This document shows, one piece after another, positions 44,281 through 53,267 of a stretch of 64,000 nucleotides of DNA. Positions within the stretch are counted from its first letter, which is position 1; each line of letters starts with the position of its first letter. The position numbers were made by a program, and so were the translations under genes. The DNA comes from Bacteroidales bacterium M8 (lineage in GTDB: Bacteria; Bacteroidota; Bacteroidia; Bacteroidales; Muribaculaceae), in contig LUJS01000031.1 of the NCBI GenBank assembly GCA_001689495.1, positions 1 to 64,000 of the forward strand, in the 5' to 3' direction. The notes beneath the pieces were generated by a model. It was not told the origin of the DNA. It ran no database searches and worked only from the letters and a program-made list of their open reading frames with translations.

Positions 44281-45576
44281 ATGAATCTTCTACTCAAGCA
44301 GATGCGCCGTCAGTGGCGGCCCAATCTGTGGCTCGTGATCGAGCTTGTCATCATATCGGTCGTGACGTGGTTTATCATCGACCTGCTGCGTCAGGCATAC
44401 GCGCCCCTGACCGAACCCAAGGGATATGACATCGAACATGTCTATTCAGTCAAACACAACCGCAGCGGCGAGCCTGCTCCGGGCGAGGAGGACATGTCCC
44501 AGCCCGACGAGCTGCGCGAGATCGTAAGGCGCCTGCGCCGCTATCCCGGCATCGAGGCTGTCGGCCTCTCTTATGGCGGCATCGACCCCTATAACGGCAG
44601 CATGTCGTCGGGCGGCATCGTCGATGTTGACGCCGACTCGACCTATTACGGATCCTATGACTATGCCAACGGCCATGACCTGTATATCAGGTGGGGCAAC
44701 GCCAACCCCGATTTCCTCAAGGTGTTCCGCGTCACCGGCCCGAGGGGCGAGACCCCCGATGATCTTGCCGCCCTGCTTGGGGGAGGCCCGAACAGGATGC
44801 TGCTCTCGTCCAACTTTGTCAACACCATCGACAGCGGCAATCCGGTGCCTGACCCCTACACGCTGCGCGGGCACAGATTCGGCTATATAGCCGGAGATTG
44901 CGAACTGGCCGGAATCATCAACCAGATGCGCCGCAACGACTGTCAGACAGGCGAGCGCACGGCCCTCGGCATAAGGATACTCGACGAGAACATCGACAAG
45001 CACATGAACAGGAGCGTCGACATCAGCATCCGTGTCAGCCCCGACGCAGACAATGATTTTGCCGAGACCCTGCGCGGCGACTTCAAGAAACAGTTCCGTG
45101 TCGGCAAGACCTATCTCAACGACATCATTCCCTACAAACGTCTGCAGCGCGACAGCAACAAACAGACCACCGGCATCATAGTCCGCATGGGTGCTATCGT
45201 CCTGTTCCTCCTTGCCAACGTGTTCCTCGGTCTGCTGGGCACCTTCTGGTACCGCACCCGCACGCGCATCCCCGAGATAGCCATGCGCAAGACGCTCGGC
45301 GCGAGCAACCGCGACATATTCCGCTCGCTGATGACCGAGGGTTTCATCCTGCTCGGCATTGCCGTGGCGATAGCCGCGTTGATATTGGCCCTGCTGATTA
45401 AATTCGAGATCACCAACATGCAGGTCTATGGCTATGAGACTCTCGATGCCGGCAAGATAGTGTTCGACGCCGTGGCGAGCCTGCTGCTGCTTGCGGCCAT
45501 CATAGCGCTGGGCATCTGGATACCGGCCCGCTCGGCCATGAAGGTAGACCCCGCGGTGTCGCTGAGAGATGAATGA
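44281..45576 (+). CDS. FtsX-type ABC permease, type B copy 1
   Basis: A 431-residue permease with the same topology as its neighbours: N-terminal helix (LWLVIELVIISVVTWFIIDLL), periplasmic domain, and C-terminal FtsX helices (IIVRMGAIVLFLLANVFLGLLGTFW, the RIPEIAMRKTLGASNRDIF loop, FILLGIAVAIAALILALLI, and a last helix near LLLLAAIIALGIWIPA). It ends DPAVSLRDE. It is homologous to the permease at 46942 (both contain NxWLxxELxIxSVVxWFI) but not closely to the type A permeases. The A and B forms probably make a heterodimer. Confidence 0.92.
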   Translation: MNLLLKQMRRQWRPNLWLVIELVIISVVTWFIIDLLRQAYAPLTEPKGYDIEHVYSVKHNRSGEPAPGEEDMSQPDELREIVRRLRRYPGIEAVGLSYGGIDPYNGSMSSGGIVDVDADSTYYGSYDYANGHDLYIRWGNANPDFLKVFRVTGPRGETPDDLAALLGGGPNRMLLSSNFVNTIDSGNPVPDPYTLRGHRFGYIAGDCELAGIINQMRRNDCQTGERTALGIRILDENIDKHMNRSVDISIRVSPDADNDFAETLRGDFKKQFRVGKTYLNDIIPYKRLQRDSNKQTTGIIVRMGAIVLFLLANVFLGLLGTFWYRTRTRIPEIAMRKTLGASNRDIFRSLMTEGFILLGIAVAIAALILALLIKFEITNMQVYGYETLDAGKIVFDAVASLLLLAAIIALGIWIPARSAMKVDPAVSLRDE

Positions 45577-45594
45577 ACATAATCCCGACAAACC

Positions 45595-46875
45595 ATGCTT
45601 AAAGAGATAAAATACAATTTCAAGTCACAGCCGGTCATTGCGGCGGTGACAGTCGTCGGCACCGCGCTGAGCATACTGCTGGTCATGGTGGTGGTGATGG
45701 CGCAGGAGATCAAGGTTGCCCCGTTTGCTCCCGAGAGCGGACGTGACAGGTTTCTGCACTATCAGTATATCATATACGGCAACAGCAGCTGGGGCGACAT
45801 AGAGGAGGTCAACTCAGCCAACTCGATGAGCATTGGCACTGTACGCAGACTCTTCTATCCGCTCGAGACACCCGAGGCTGTGTCTGCGTATGCCTATATG
45901 ACCTCGACCAAATCGGTGGGACTGAAGGGGGAGAAACCGCTCTCCGTAGACGTGCGCGAGATAGACGACAGATTCTTCAAGGTTTTTGACTTCACGTTTG
46001 TCGACGGCAAGCCGTTCAGCAACGCCGACTTCGAGGCCGAGCTGCCAGTAGCGGTCATCGACTCTGACGTGGCGCGGCGGCTGTTCGGCACCGAGCAGGC
46101 CACCGGCCGTGAGTTCAACCTCAATGGCACGCCATATCGCGTCAGCGGTGTCGTGCGGCCTGTCAGCCCGCTTGCCACATTTGCCTACGGTCAGGTATGG
46201 CCCAATCTCACCTCGACACCCGCAGGGCACTCGGAAAATAACCTGTTAGGAGGCAATTTCAGCGTTACCATGCTTGCCCCCGACACCGAGAACGGCATGG
46301 CCGAGGTGCGTGCCGAGTTCAACCGTCGTCTCGATGAGTATCAGAAAGAGATAAGCGAGGGGGGATGGGCCATAATCAACAGAAACCGTCCCTATACACA
46401 GGCCAAAGCAGTGGCGGAGGTAAGTGCCAACGTCGAACCGGACGAGAAGATATTATTCTGGCGCCGCCTGCTGATATACTCCATATTGCTCCTTGTCCCG
46501 GCCATCAACCTGTCCAGCATGACGCAGTCGCGTCTGCGCCGCAGGGTCAGCGAGATAGCCATACGTCGCGCGTTCGGACAGACACGCGCCTCGGCGGCAG
46601 TCAATCTGGTGGCCGAGAATATGGTCATTACCCTCATCGGCGGTATCATGGGCCTGCTGATGGCCGTCGTGGTGGCCTTCTGCTTTGCCGACTCGCTCTT
46701 TGCCCCGAGCCTTGTCAGGCAGCATACAGCTGCTGTCGTCGAGCCCTCCATGCTGCTGCAGTGGGATGTATTCGGACTGGCGCTGCTGTTCTGTTTCATA
46801 CTCAACCTGCTCAGCTCGGCCCTCCCCGCATGGCGCATGTCTCGCGTCCCGCTGGTAGAATCGCTGAAATCGTAA
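45595..46875 (+). CDS. FtsX-type ABC permease, type A copy 2
   Basis: A 426-residue permease, paralogue of the gene at 42806. It has the N-terminal helix (VIAAVTVVGTALSILLVMVVVM), a periplasmic MacB_PCD domain with VAVIDSDVARRLFGTEQATG, and the C-terminal FtsX segment including LVPAINLSSMTQSRLRRRVSEIAIRRAFGQTR. It starts 18 bases after copy 1 of type B. The end is followed by a 9-base array (46883-46924) and then type B copy 2. No 8-base array precedes this copy. Confidence 0.92.
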   Translation: MLKEIKYNFKSQPVIAAVTVVGTALSILLVMVVVMAQEIKVAPFAPESGRDRFLHYQYIIYGNSSWGDIEEVNSANSMSIGTVRRLFYPLETPEAVSAYAYMTSTKSVGLKGEKPLSVDVREIDDRFFKVFDFTFVDGKPFSNADFEAELPVAVIDSDVARRLFGTEQATGREFNLNGTPYRVSGVVRPVSPLATFAYGQVWPNLTSTPAGHSENNLLGGNFSVTMLAPDTENGMAEVRAEFNRRLDEYQKEISEGGWAIINRNRPYTQAKAVAEVSANVEPDEKILFWRRLLIYSILLLVPAINLSSMTQSRLRRRVSEIAIRRAFGQTRASAAVNLVAENMVITLIGGIMGLLMAVVVAFCFADSLFAPSLVRQHTAAVVEPSMLLQWDVFGLALLFCFILNLLSSALPAWRMSRVPLVESLKS

Positions 46876-46882
46876 CATCAAA

Positions 46883-46924
46883 TATAGGTCCTGTAAGACT
46901 TATAAGACCTATAGGACCTATATT
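46883..46924. repeat. palindromic array of 9-base units (array 7)
   Basis: Units TATAGGTCC, TGTAAGACT, TATAAGACC and TATAGGACC at 46883, 46892, 46901 and 46910. The ends 46880-46891 and 46914-46925 form a perfect 12-base-pair stem. It lies between permease genes three and four. Confidence 0.8.
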
Positions 46925-46941
46925 TAAATACCAAAAACATT

Positions 46942-48201
46942 ATGTCAACTCTGATAAAACAGATACTCACCGAGTGGAAATCGAATATGTGGCTGGCGGT
47001 CGAACTGCTTATAGTCTCAGTCGTGCTGTGGTTTATCATAGCATTGCTGTTGGGTTTGTACCGGACATATACCCATGAACGCGGTTTTGATATAGAGCAT
47101 TGCTACATGCTGACGTTCGACTATGTCAGCGAAAAGAGTCCTGATTTCATTGCTCGCGAGAATACAGACGAAGGTCTGATCGAAGACAACCTCGAGATAC
47201 TGAATCGTATGCAGCACCATCCGATTGTCGAGGCAGCGTCACTGTCGCAAGCCTCGTATCCATATAACTACGCCAATTCAGGCACGTCGTTCTGGACCGA
47301 CGGATATGAGGCCAACCGCAGGTACTCGGTGCGCCGCATGGTCTCGCCCGACTTTGTCAAGGTGTTCAGGTATCGCGGCACGCGCGGCGAGACCCCCGAA
47401 CAGCTTGCCGAGATGCTGCGCAGGGGCGATTTTCTTGTCTCTGACGGTTATTTTGTCGACAAGGATGGCAATCCCCGCGACATGACCCCGCTGATAGGCA
47501 AGGGCCTGTATAATGATATGTATGATACGACCGTGACACACAATCTCGGAGCCGTACTGGTGCCGCCGAGATACAATGACTTTAGTATGTATGGCTTGAC
47601 AGGCCTGATGTCGCCGATAGAGAATCAGTCTTACGGCTGGTATGGCTGGATGAAAGATTATTGCATCCGTGTCCGCCCCGAGGCCGACAAGGATGTCCAC
47701 GACCTGCTGATGGATCAGGCCGAGAGTCTGTTTCACGTGGGCAACAAGGTGCTTGTCGACGTCACCTCGTTCGACGACGTGCGCGAGTCGTTCAACCGCG
47801 ACACCATGCAGACCGTGCGCAATATGGTCGTGATAGCCGTGTTCCTGCTGGTCAATATCTTCTTGGGACTGTTGGGTACCTTCTGGTTCCGCACCAGCCA
47901 GAGGGTAGGCGAGATGGCCATACGCCTCAGTTTCGGCGCCACGCCGGGCAGTGTTTTCCGCCGCCTGCTCTCCGAGGGGCTTATCATACTCCTTGCCGTG
48001 ACCCCGGTGGCGTTCGGCCTCGACTGCCTCATAACCCACAATGGCCTCAACGGAGGTGTCAGGTATGACGATTTTGCCCTCACGGCATACACCGCCGCGC
48101 TGACATTCGGCCTGATAGCCCTGATGATCGTGGCCGGCATCTGGTTTCCCGCCTCGCGCGCCGCAAAGATAGACCCGGCCATAGCCCTGAAAGATGAATG
48201 A
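46942..48201 (+). CDS. FtsX-type ABC permease, type B copy 2
   Basis: A 419-residue permease, paralogue of the gene at 44281. N-terminal helix MWLAVELLIVSVVLWFIIALLLG; periplasmic domain with RRYSVRRMVSPDFVKVFRYRGTRGETPEQLAEML; C-terminal FtsX helices (MVVIAVFLLVNIFLGLLGTFWFR, LSFGATPGSVFRRLL, and a final helix near FGLIALMIVAGIWFPA) and the ending DPAIALKDE shared with type B copy 1. Its 3' end overlaps the first possible start of tolC (48194), indicating tight coupling. Confidence 0.92.
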   Translation: MSTLIKQILTEWKSNMWLAVELLIVSVVLWFIIALLLGLYRTYTHERGFDIEHCYMLTFDYVSEKSPDFIARENTDEGLIEDNLEILNRMQHHPIVEAASLSQASYPYNYANSGTSFWTDGYEANRRYSVRRMVSPDFVKVFRYRGTRGETPEQLAEMLRRGDFLVSDGYFVDKDGNPRDMTPLIGKGLYNDMYDTTVTHNLGAVLVPPRYNDFSMYGLTGLMSPIENQSYGWYGWMKDYCIRVRPEADKDVHDLLMDQAESLFHVGNKVLVDVTSFDDVRESFNRDTMQTVRNMVVIAVFLLVNIFLGLLGTFWFRTSQRVGEMAIRLSFGATPGSVFRRLLSEGLIILLAVTPVAFGLDCLITHNGLNGGVRYDDFALTAYTAALTFGLIALMIVAGIWFPASRAAKIDPAIALKDE

Positions 48202-48217
48202 GACAACAACGATGTTT

Positions 48218-49696
48218 ATGAAGATACGCAACATACTATTATCGGTTTGCCTGTCGTGTGCCGCATCGGGCATGGCGCAGCAGACGGTGACACTGACGCT
48301 CGACGACGCCATAGCCCGCGCGAGGTCGAGGAGTGTCGAGGCCGCCGTGGCCCTCGACGAGCTGCGCACCGCCTATTGGCAATATCGCACCTATCGCGCC
48401 GAGCTGCTCCCCGAGGTGACGTTCGAGGCCACGGTGCCGAGCTATAACAAGAAATATTCATTGTATCAGAACGCCAACGGCGATTTCTCGTTCGTGCGCA
48501 ACAACTATCTCGACATCGTCGGTACACTGTCGCTGACCCAGAACATCTGGGCCACCGGCGGCACGGTGTCCGTCAACACCCAGCTCGACTATCTGCGCCA
48601 GCTCAGCGGCGACAAGTACAACCGCTTCATGTCCATACCGGTGGCGCTGACCCTCAACCAGCCCATATTCGCCGCCAACACCATCAAGTGGGACCGCCGC
48701 ATCGAGCCCGTGCGCTATGCCGAGGCCAAGGCCAAGTATCTCACCGCCACCGAGGAGGTGGCCATGAAGGCCATCACGTATTTCTTCAACCTCCTCGCGG
48801 CCCGCGAGACCGTCGACATAGAGCGCCAGAATCTCGACAACGCCACCAAGCTGCTCGAGGTGGCCCGCGTGAAGCGCGACATGGGGCGCATCAGCGGCAA
48901 CGACCTGCTGCAGATGGAGCTCAACCAGCTCGACGCCCGCTCGGCCCTGACCGACGCCGAGAGCACGATGAAGAACAATATGTTCAGCCTCGTCACCCTG
49001 CTCGACTTCGGCGACGGGACCGTGATAGAGCCCGTGCTGCCCGACGGCGTGCCCGACGTGGAGATAACATACGCCGACGCGCTCGACAAGGCGATGGCCA
49101 ACAACCAGTTCTCGCTTAACATACGCCGCCGCCAGCTTCAGGCCGACTATGAGGTGGCCAAGGCCAAGGGCGACCGCCGCCGCATAGACCTGTTCGCACA
49201 GGTGGGATTCACCGGCGTGGGCAACCATCCGCGCGACGCATACGACCGCCTCAAGGACAATCAGGTGGTCGAGATAGGGGTCAAGATACCCATACTCGAC
49301 TGGGGCAAGCGCGGCGGCAAGGTCAAGGTGGCCGAGAGCAACCGCGAGGTGACGCGCAGCCGCCTCAGGCAGGAGAGCCAGCAGTTCAGTCAGGACATCT
49401 TCATACTGGTCGAGCGGTTCAACAACCAGCGCGGCCAGCTCGACATAGCCTCGAGGGCCGACGAGATAGCCCGCAAGCGATATGACACCAATGTCGAGAC
49501 ATACATGATAGGCAAGATCTCGACCCTCGACCTCAACGACTCGCAGGTCAAGAAAGACCAGTCGCGCAAGGAGTACGTGCAGGAGCTGTATTATTATTGG
49601 TATTACTTCTATCAGCTCCGCTCGATAACCCTCTACGACTATCTGCGCCACGCCCCCCTGAGCACCGACTTCGAAAAGGCGATAAAGGGAGTGTAG
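48218..49696 (+). CDS. TolC-family outer-membrane efflux channel
   Basis: A 492-residue outer-membrane channel. The signal peptide MKIRNILLSVCLSCAASGMAQ begins at the ATG at 48218 (upstream in-frame ATGs at 48194 and 48212 are also possible). Two tandem OEP domains of long amphipathic helices follow (LDDAIARARSRSVEAAVALDELRTAYWQYR, DNATKLLEVARVKRDMGRIS, and KVAESNREVTRSRLRQESQQFSQD), with the usual beta-barrel strands near 85-150 and 340-360. It closes the operon adaptor-ATPase-four permeases-TolC, which makes a complete tripartite pump in one transcript. Confidence 0.92.
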   Translation: MKIRNILLSVCLSCAASGMAQQTVTLTLDDAIARARSRSVEAAVALDELRTAYWQYRTYRAELLPEVTFEATVPSYNKKYSLYQNANGDFSFVRNNYLDIVGTLSLTQNIWATGGTVSVNTQLDYLRQLSGDKYNRFMSIPVALTLNQPIFAANTIKWDRRIEPVRYAEAKAKYLTATEEVAMKAITYFFNLLAARETVDIERQNLDNATKLLEVARVKRDMGRISGNDLLQMELNQLDARSALTDAESTMKNNMFSLVTLLDFGDGTVIEPVLPDGVPDVEITYADALDKAMANNQFSLNIRRRQLQADYEVAKAKGDRRRIDLFAQVGFTGVGNHPRDAYDRLKDNQVVEIGVKIPILDWGKRGGKVKVAESNREVTRSRLRQESQQFSQDIFILVERFNNQRGQLDIASRADEIARKRYDTNVETYMIGKISTLDLNDSQVKKDQSRKEYVQELYYYWYYFYQLRSITLYDYLRHAPLSTDFEKAIKGV

Positions 49697-49757
49697 TCGA
49701 TTCCACCGAACAACTTTGCACCCGGATGTGTTAATTTTATAAAACATCATCACATCT

Positions 49758-51077
49758 ATGTTAAAAAGACTGTTCACCGTTATGCTTGCGGTTGTCGCGG
49801 GGATGTCGGCCTTTGGTGCCGACCCCCTGACAGACCGTTTCAACGACACGATCGCCAAGTCAAACAAAGTTGTATTCATCGACGGCAAGCCGGCTCCCGA
49901 CGAGGTGCAGCGTCAGGTCGACTCGATACGTCAGAAAATCTCGGTGTTCTATTACGACCAGTTCCGCCATTTTCAGGACCCCGGGGCGCCATACTTCCTC
50001 TTCATGAGCAAGGACGCGCAACTGGCCATGGGCATCGGCGGCTGCATACGCATGCGCGGCTATTTCGACTGGGGCGGTGCCATCCCGGCCTCGGGATTTG
50101 CCCCCATGCTCATCCCCATGACCCCAAATCCGGCCATGTCAAAGCATTTCGACACCACCCCGGCGGGGTCGACGCTCTTTTTCCGCGTGCTGGGGCGCAA
50201 CAAGGCTCTGGGCGACTATCAGCTCTATATCGAGGCCAACTTCAACGGCTATCAGGGGCGTGACTTCCGCCTGAAAAAGGCATACGCTATAGTCAACGAC
50301 TTCACCGTCGGCTATGCCGCCTCGACATTCTCCGACCCCGCCGCCATCCCTCCGACCGTAGACGCACAGGGGCCCAACAACAAGATGACCCCGACCGCCG
50401 TGCTGGTCAGGTACATGCCCGTCATCAAGGACCGGTGGGTGCTTGCCGCCTCGGTCGAGACGCCCGAGTCTCCGGCCATCGGCGTCGATGCCAAGGAGGT
50501 CGAGAAGGTCTATAACTGGATGCCCGACTGGGCCGCATTCGTGCAGTATGAGTGGGCACGCGGACAACACGTGCGTCTGGCCGGAATAGTGCGCACCCTC
50601 TCGTATCGCGATCTCGTCAGTCAGGCCAACCGCAACGTGGCCGGGTGGGGCGTGCAGCTCAGTTCGGTGGCGCACCCCGTCGCACCCCTCACCACATACG
50701 TCACCGTCAACTATGGCCACGGCGTGGCCGGACTGGGCGGCGATATGCTCATCGGCAACTATGACCTCGTGGCCGACGCAGCCACCCCCGGTCGCGTCTA
50801 TGCCCCGGCGTCATACGGCTGGTGTCTGGGACTGCAATACAACATCAGGCCCAACCTGTTCGTCAGCGCCTCGGCCTCGCAGACACGCTATCTCCCCTCG
50901 TCGGCGGTCAGCCCCGACGAGTACCGCTATGGCCTCTTCACGGCTTTCAATGTCTTCTGGAACCTCACCCCGCGCATACAGGTGGGCGCTGAGTTCGACT
51001 GGGGCCTCCGCGCCAACTTCTCGGGGGCACACCGCGCCGCCCGCCGCATCGGCGCCTTGTGCCAGTTCTCGTTCTGA
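49758..51077 (+). CDS. DcaP-like/trimeric porin-type outer-membrane protein
   Basis: A 439-residue outer-membrane beta-barrel protein. Signal peptide about 1-20 (MLKRLFTVMLAVVAGMSAFG). A short polar segment with predicted helix (about 45-70, VQRQVDSIRQKISVFYY) precedes the barrel, as in DcaP-type porins. Barrel strands are visible as alternating residues (for example LAMGIGGCIRMRGYFDW, YQLYIEANFNGY, FTVGYAASTFSDPAAIPPTVD, WGVQLSSVAHPVAPLTTYVTVNYGHG), and the chain ends in Phe (LCQFSF), the usual signal for insertion by the BAM machinery. Substrate unknown. A CAACTTTG element (49711-49718) may be a weak promoter. Confidence 0.75.
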   Translation: MLKRLFTVMLAVVAGMSAFGADPLTDRFNDTIAKSNKVVFIDGKPAPDEVQRQVDSIRQKISVFYYDQFRHFQDPGAPYFLFMSKDAQLAMGIGGCIRMRGYFDWGGAIPASGFAPMLIPMTPNPAMSKHFDTTPAGSTLFFRVLGRNKALGDYQLYIEANFNGYQGRDFRLKKAYAIVNDFTVGYAASTFSDPAAIPPTVDAQGPNNKMTPTAVLVRYMPVIKDRWVLAASVETPESPAIGVDAKEVEKVYNWMPDWAAFVQYEWARGQHVRLAGIVRTLSYRDLVSQANRNVAGWGVQLSSVAHPVAPLTTYVTVNYGHGVAGLGGDMLIGNYDLVADAATPGRVYAPASYGWCLGLQYNIRPNLFVSASASQTRYLPSSAVSPDEYRYGLFTAFNVFWNLTPRIQVGAEFDWGLRANFSGAHRAARRIGALCQFSF

Positions 51078-51080
51078 CAT

Positions 51081-51131
51081 AGCAATGCCCTATTGGTCTT
51101 ATAAGTCTTATAGGTCCAATAGGGCATTGCT
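51081..51131. repeat. palindromic array/terminator (array 8)
   Basis: A perfect 16-base-pair stem (51081-51096 with 51116-51131) encloses 9-base units (TATTGGTCT, TATAAGTCT and TATAGGTCC at 51091, 51100 and 51109). It lies between the convergent porin and HIT genes and probably ends both transcripts. Confidence 0.85.
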
Positions 51132-51136
51132 GTTTC

Positions 51137-51568
51137 TTATTCTGCCAGAGCCTTGCGCATCTTGTCGACCATGTCGGCATACTCGGCGTCGGTCAGATAG
51201 ACCTCGCCGGGATTCATGCGGAACGTGCCGCCATAGTCGGGGCCGTCGACATACTTGGGCGCGAGGTGGAAGTGCAGGTGCGACAGCTTGTCGCTATATG
51301 CGCCATAGTTGATCTTCTCGGGGTGGAACACCTTGTCCATGGCGCGGGTCACGCGGGTGACATCCTCCATGAACTTGTTGCGCTCTTCGTCGCTCAGCTC
51401 GAAGAGGTCGTTGACATGGCCGTTATAGGCCACGAGGCAGCGGCCGTGATAGGTCTGTTCCTTGAAGAGGAACACGCGCGAGACGCTCAGGGGGGCAATC
51501 TCGATCATCAGATTGTGGAGAGTCTCGTTGTTGGTGCAATAGAGACAGTCTTTGGGATCGCTGTACAT
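51137..51568 (-). CDS. HIT-family hydrolase
   Basis: A 143-residue histidine-triad protein that hydrolyses nucleotidyl bonds such as adenosine phosphoramidate or dinucleoside polyphosphates. The triad HLHFHLAPKY (His97, His99, His101) is intact, preceded by the CLVAYNGHVNDLFELSDEE segment. The N-terminus has CLYCTNNETLHNL, a CxxC-like pair that may bind zinc as in other HIT proteins. I use the ATG at 51568: the -7 element TATATTTG at 51602-51609 overlaps the upstream ATG at 51604. Confidence 0.9.
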   Translation of the reverse strand: MYSDPKDCLYCTNNETLHNLMIEIAPLSVSRVFLFKEQTYHGRCLVAYNGHVNDLFELSDEERNKFMEDVTRVTRAMDKVFHPEKINYGAYSDKLSHLHFHLAPKYVDGPDYGGTFRMNPGEVYLTDAEYADMVDKMRKALAE

Positions 51569-51601
51569 AGATTTTAAGGTTTTTAAAGGGTTTGGTTTCT
51601 G

Positions 51602-51609
51602 CAAATATA
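51602..51609 (-). promoter_or_regulatory. HIT gene promoter element
   Basis: TATATTTG on the minus strand; it overlaps the farther ATG at 51604 and so favours the start at 51568. Confidence 0.6.
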
Positions 51610-51700
51610 ATCATTATTGATGAGGTTAGCAAATATCGGTGAAATAGAACAAATTTTGTTAGAAAGTGACCTATTTTTGTGTTATAAAACCTTAAATTGC

Positions 51701-51731
51701 TTTGGCGTCTCGGTTTATAACCCTACCTTTG
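51701..51731 (+). promoter_or_regulatory. promoter of the FadL-type gene
   Basis: TTTG at 51701-51704, 19 bases, TACCTTTG at 51724-51731: full consensus, 43 bases before the ATG at 51774. Confidence 0.75.
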
Positions 51732-51773
51732 CACCCGTTTTTGACAAGAAATCAATCATTTAACTCTTTATTT

Positions 51774-53162
51774 ATGAGAAAAATCATCTCCGTGGCCCTT
51801 GCCGCCTTGCTCGGCACAGGCCTTGCGATGGCCGAAGGCTATCAGGTCAACACCCTCTCGGCCAAACAGCTTGGCATGGGCCATACGGGCATTTCGCTCC
51901 CTCTCGGCGGCGAGAGCATGTTCTTCAATCCCGCCGGCATGGGATTCCTCGACAAGACTATAGACCTCTCGGCCTCGGTGACCGGCATCCAGCCCACCTG
52001 CACCGCGACCGTCGGAGGCAAGGACTATACCACCGACTGCCAGATGTCGACCCCGTTCAACGTGGCCGCGGCATTCTCGATCTATCCCAACCTCAAGGCC
52101 GGCATCTCGGTCTATACCCCCTATGGCAGCTCGATAGACTGGACGCAGAACTGGCCCGGCGCCGTGCTGACCCAGAAGGTCAACCTCAAGGTCTTCACCA
52201 TCCAGCCCACGTTTGCGTGGCGTCCCATCGAGAACCTCTCGATCGGCGCGGGCCTGATGATCTCGTGGGGCACCGTCGACCTCAACAAGGGCCTCGTGCC
52301 CGCCTCGACGATGGACCTGACCCTCGGCGCCCTCAAGGCCCTCGGCCAGCTCCCCGCCGAGACACCCGCCTTCGGCGAGACCACCCCGGCGTCGGTCAAC
52401 CTCAACGGCAAGTCGCAGATAGCCTTGGGCGTCAATCTGGGCGCACAGTACAAGATCAACGACCGGTGGCGCGTGGGCGCATCGTGGCGCTCGCAGATGG
52501 GCATGAAGGTCAAGGCCGGCGAGGCCTCGGTCGAGTATGCCAACCAAATCGCGCAGGGCGTGCTGGGCGAGACCCTCGACCTGCTCAACGAGGCCAACTT
52601 CAAGGCCGAGATGCCCTGTCCGTGGGTGTTCGGCATGGGCGTGTCATACAAGCCCATCGACCGCCTGACACTGGCGTTCGACGCCCGCCTCACCGGCTGG
52701 CACGCATACAAGCGCCTCGACATCGAGTTCCTCTCCGAGCAGCTCCGCGGCTATGACCAGCACATCGACAAGAAATACTCCAACGCTTGGTGCTACTCGC
52801 TGGGCGGCCAGTTTGCCGTCACCGACCGCTTTGACGCCCGCCTCGGCCTGATGATAGACACCACCCCCGTCAACGAGTCGTACTATAACCCCGAAACCCC
52901 CGGCATGACCAAGATCGAGCCCACCGTGGGCCTGTCGTTCCGTCCGGTCAAGGGCCTGTCGATAGACCTCGCCTTCATGTATATCCACGGCTGCGGAGTC
53001 AAGAACGCCACCTGCGAGTATAACGACCTGCTCGGCGCCAAGATGCTCAAAGATTTCGGCGCCATGGCCCAGCAGATGGGCTTCAAGGCCACCCAGACAT
53101 TCACTGCCGACTACAAGCTCCATGCATTCGCCCCCTCGATAGGCGTGAGCTATAGCTTCTGA
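51774..53162 (+). CDS. OmpP1/FadL-family outer-membrane transporter
   Basis: A 462-residue beta-barrel that takes up long-chain fatty acids or other hydrophobic compounds. Signal peptide MRKIISVALAALLGTGLAMA. The mature N-terminus EGYQVNTLSAKQLGMGHTGISLPLGGESMFFNPAGM carries the NPAGM motif of the FadL hatch domain. Barrel strands such as LKVFTIQPTFAWRPIENLSIGAGL and the terminal HAFAPSIGVSYSF follow, ending in Phe. The start is at 51774, because the promoter TACCTTTG at 51724 excludes earlier in-frame ATGs and the signal peptide begins here. Monocistronic. Confidence 0.92.
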   Translation: MRKIISVALAALLGTGLAMAEGYQVNTLSAKQLGMGHTGISLPLGGESMFFNPAGMGFLDKTIDLSASVTGIQPTCTATVGGKDYTTDCQMSTPFNVAAAFSIYPNLKAGISVYTPYGSSIDWTQNWPGAVLTQKVNLKVFTIQPTFAWRPIENLSIGAGLMISWGTVDLNKGLVPASTMDLTLGALKALGQLPAETPAFGETTPASVNLNGKSQIALGVNLGAQYKINDRWRVGASWRSQMGMKVKAGEASVEYANQIAQGVLGETLDLLNEANFKAEMPCPWVFGMGVSYKPIDRLTLAFDARLTGWHAYKRLDIEFLSEQLRGYDQHIDKKYSNAWCYSLGGQFAVTDRFDARLGLMIDTTPVNESYYNPETPGMTKIEPTVGLSFRPVKGLSIDLAFMYIHGCGVKNATCEYNDLLGAKMLKDFGAMAQQMGFKATQTFTADYKLHAFAPSIGVSYSF

Positions 53163-53185
53163 CAACAAAAAAAATGTTAAGATGA

Positions 53186-53216
53186 TTGCGTGTTACGGAA
53201 TTATTTCGTATCTTTG
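53186..53216 (+). promoter_or_regulatory. promoter of the reverse rubrerythrin gene
   Basis: TTG at 53186-53188, exactly 20 bases, TATCTTTG at 53209-53216; about 45-base leader before the ATG at 53268. Confidence 0.75.
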
Positions 53217-53267
53217 TAATAAGCAAATAAGCCAATTCAATAATAACACAATAATCATCCAAAACCT

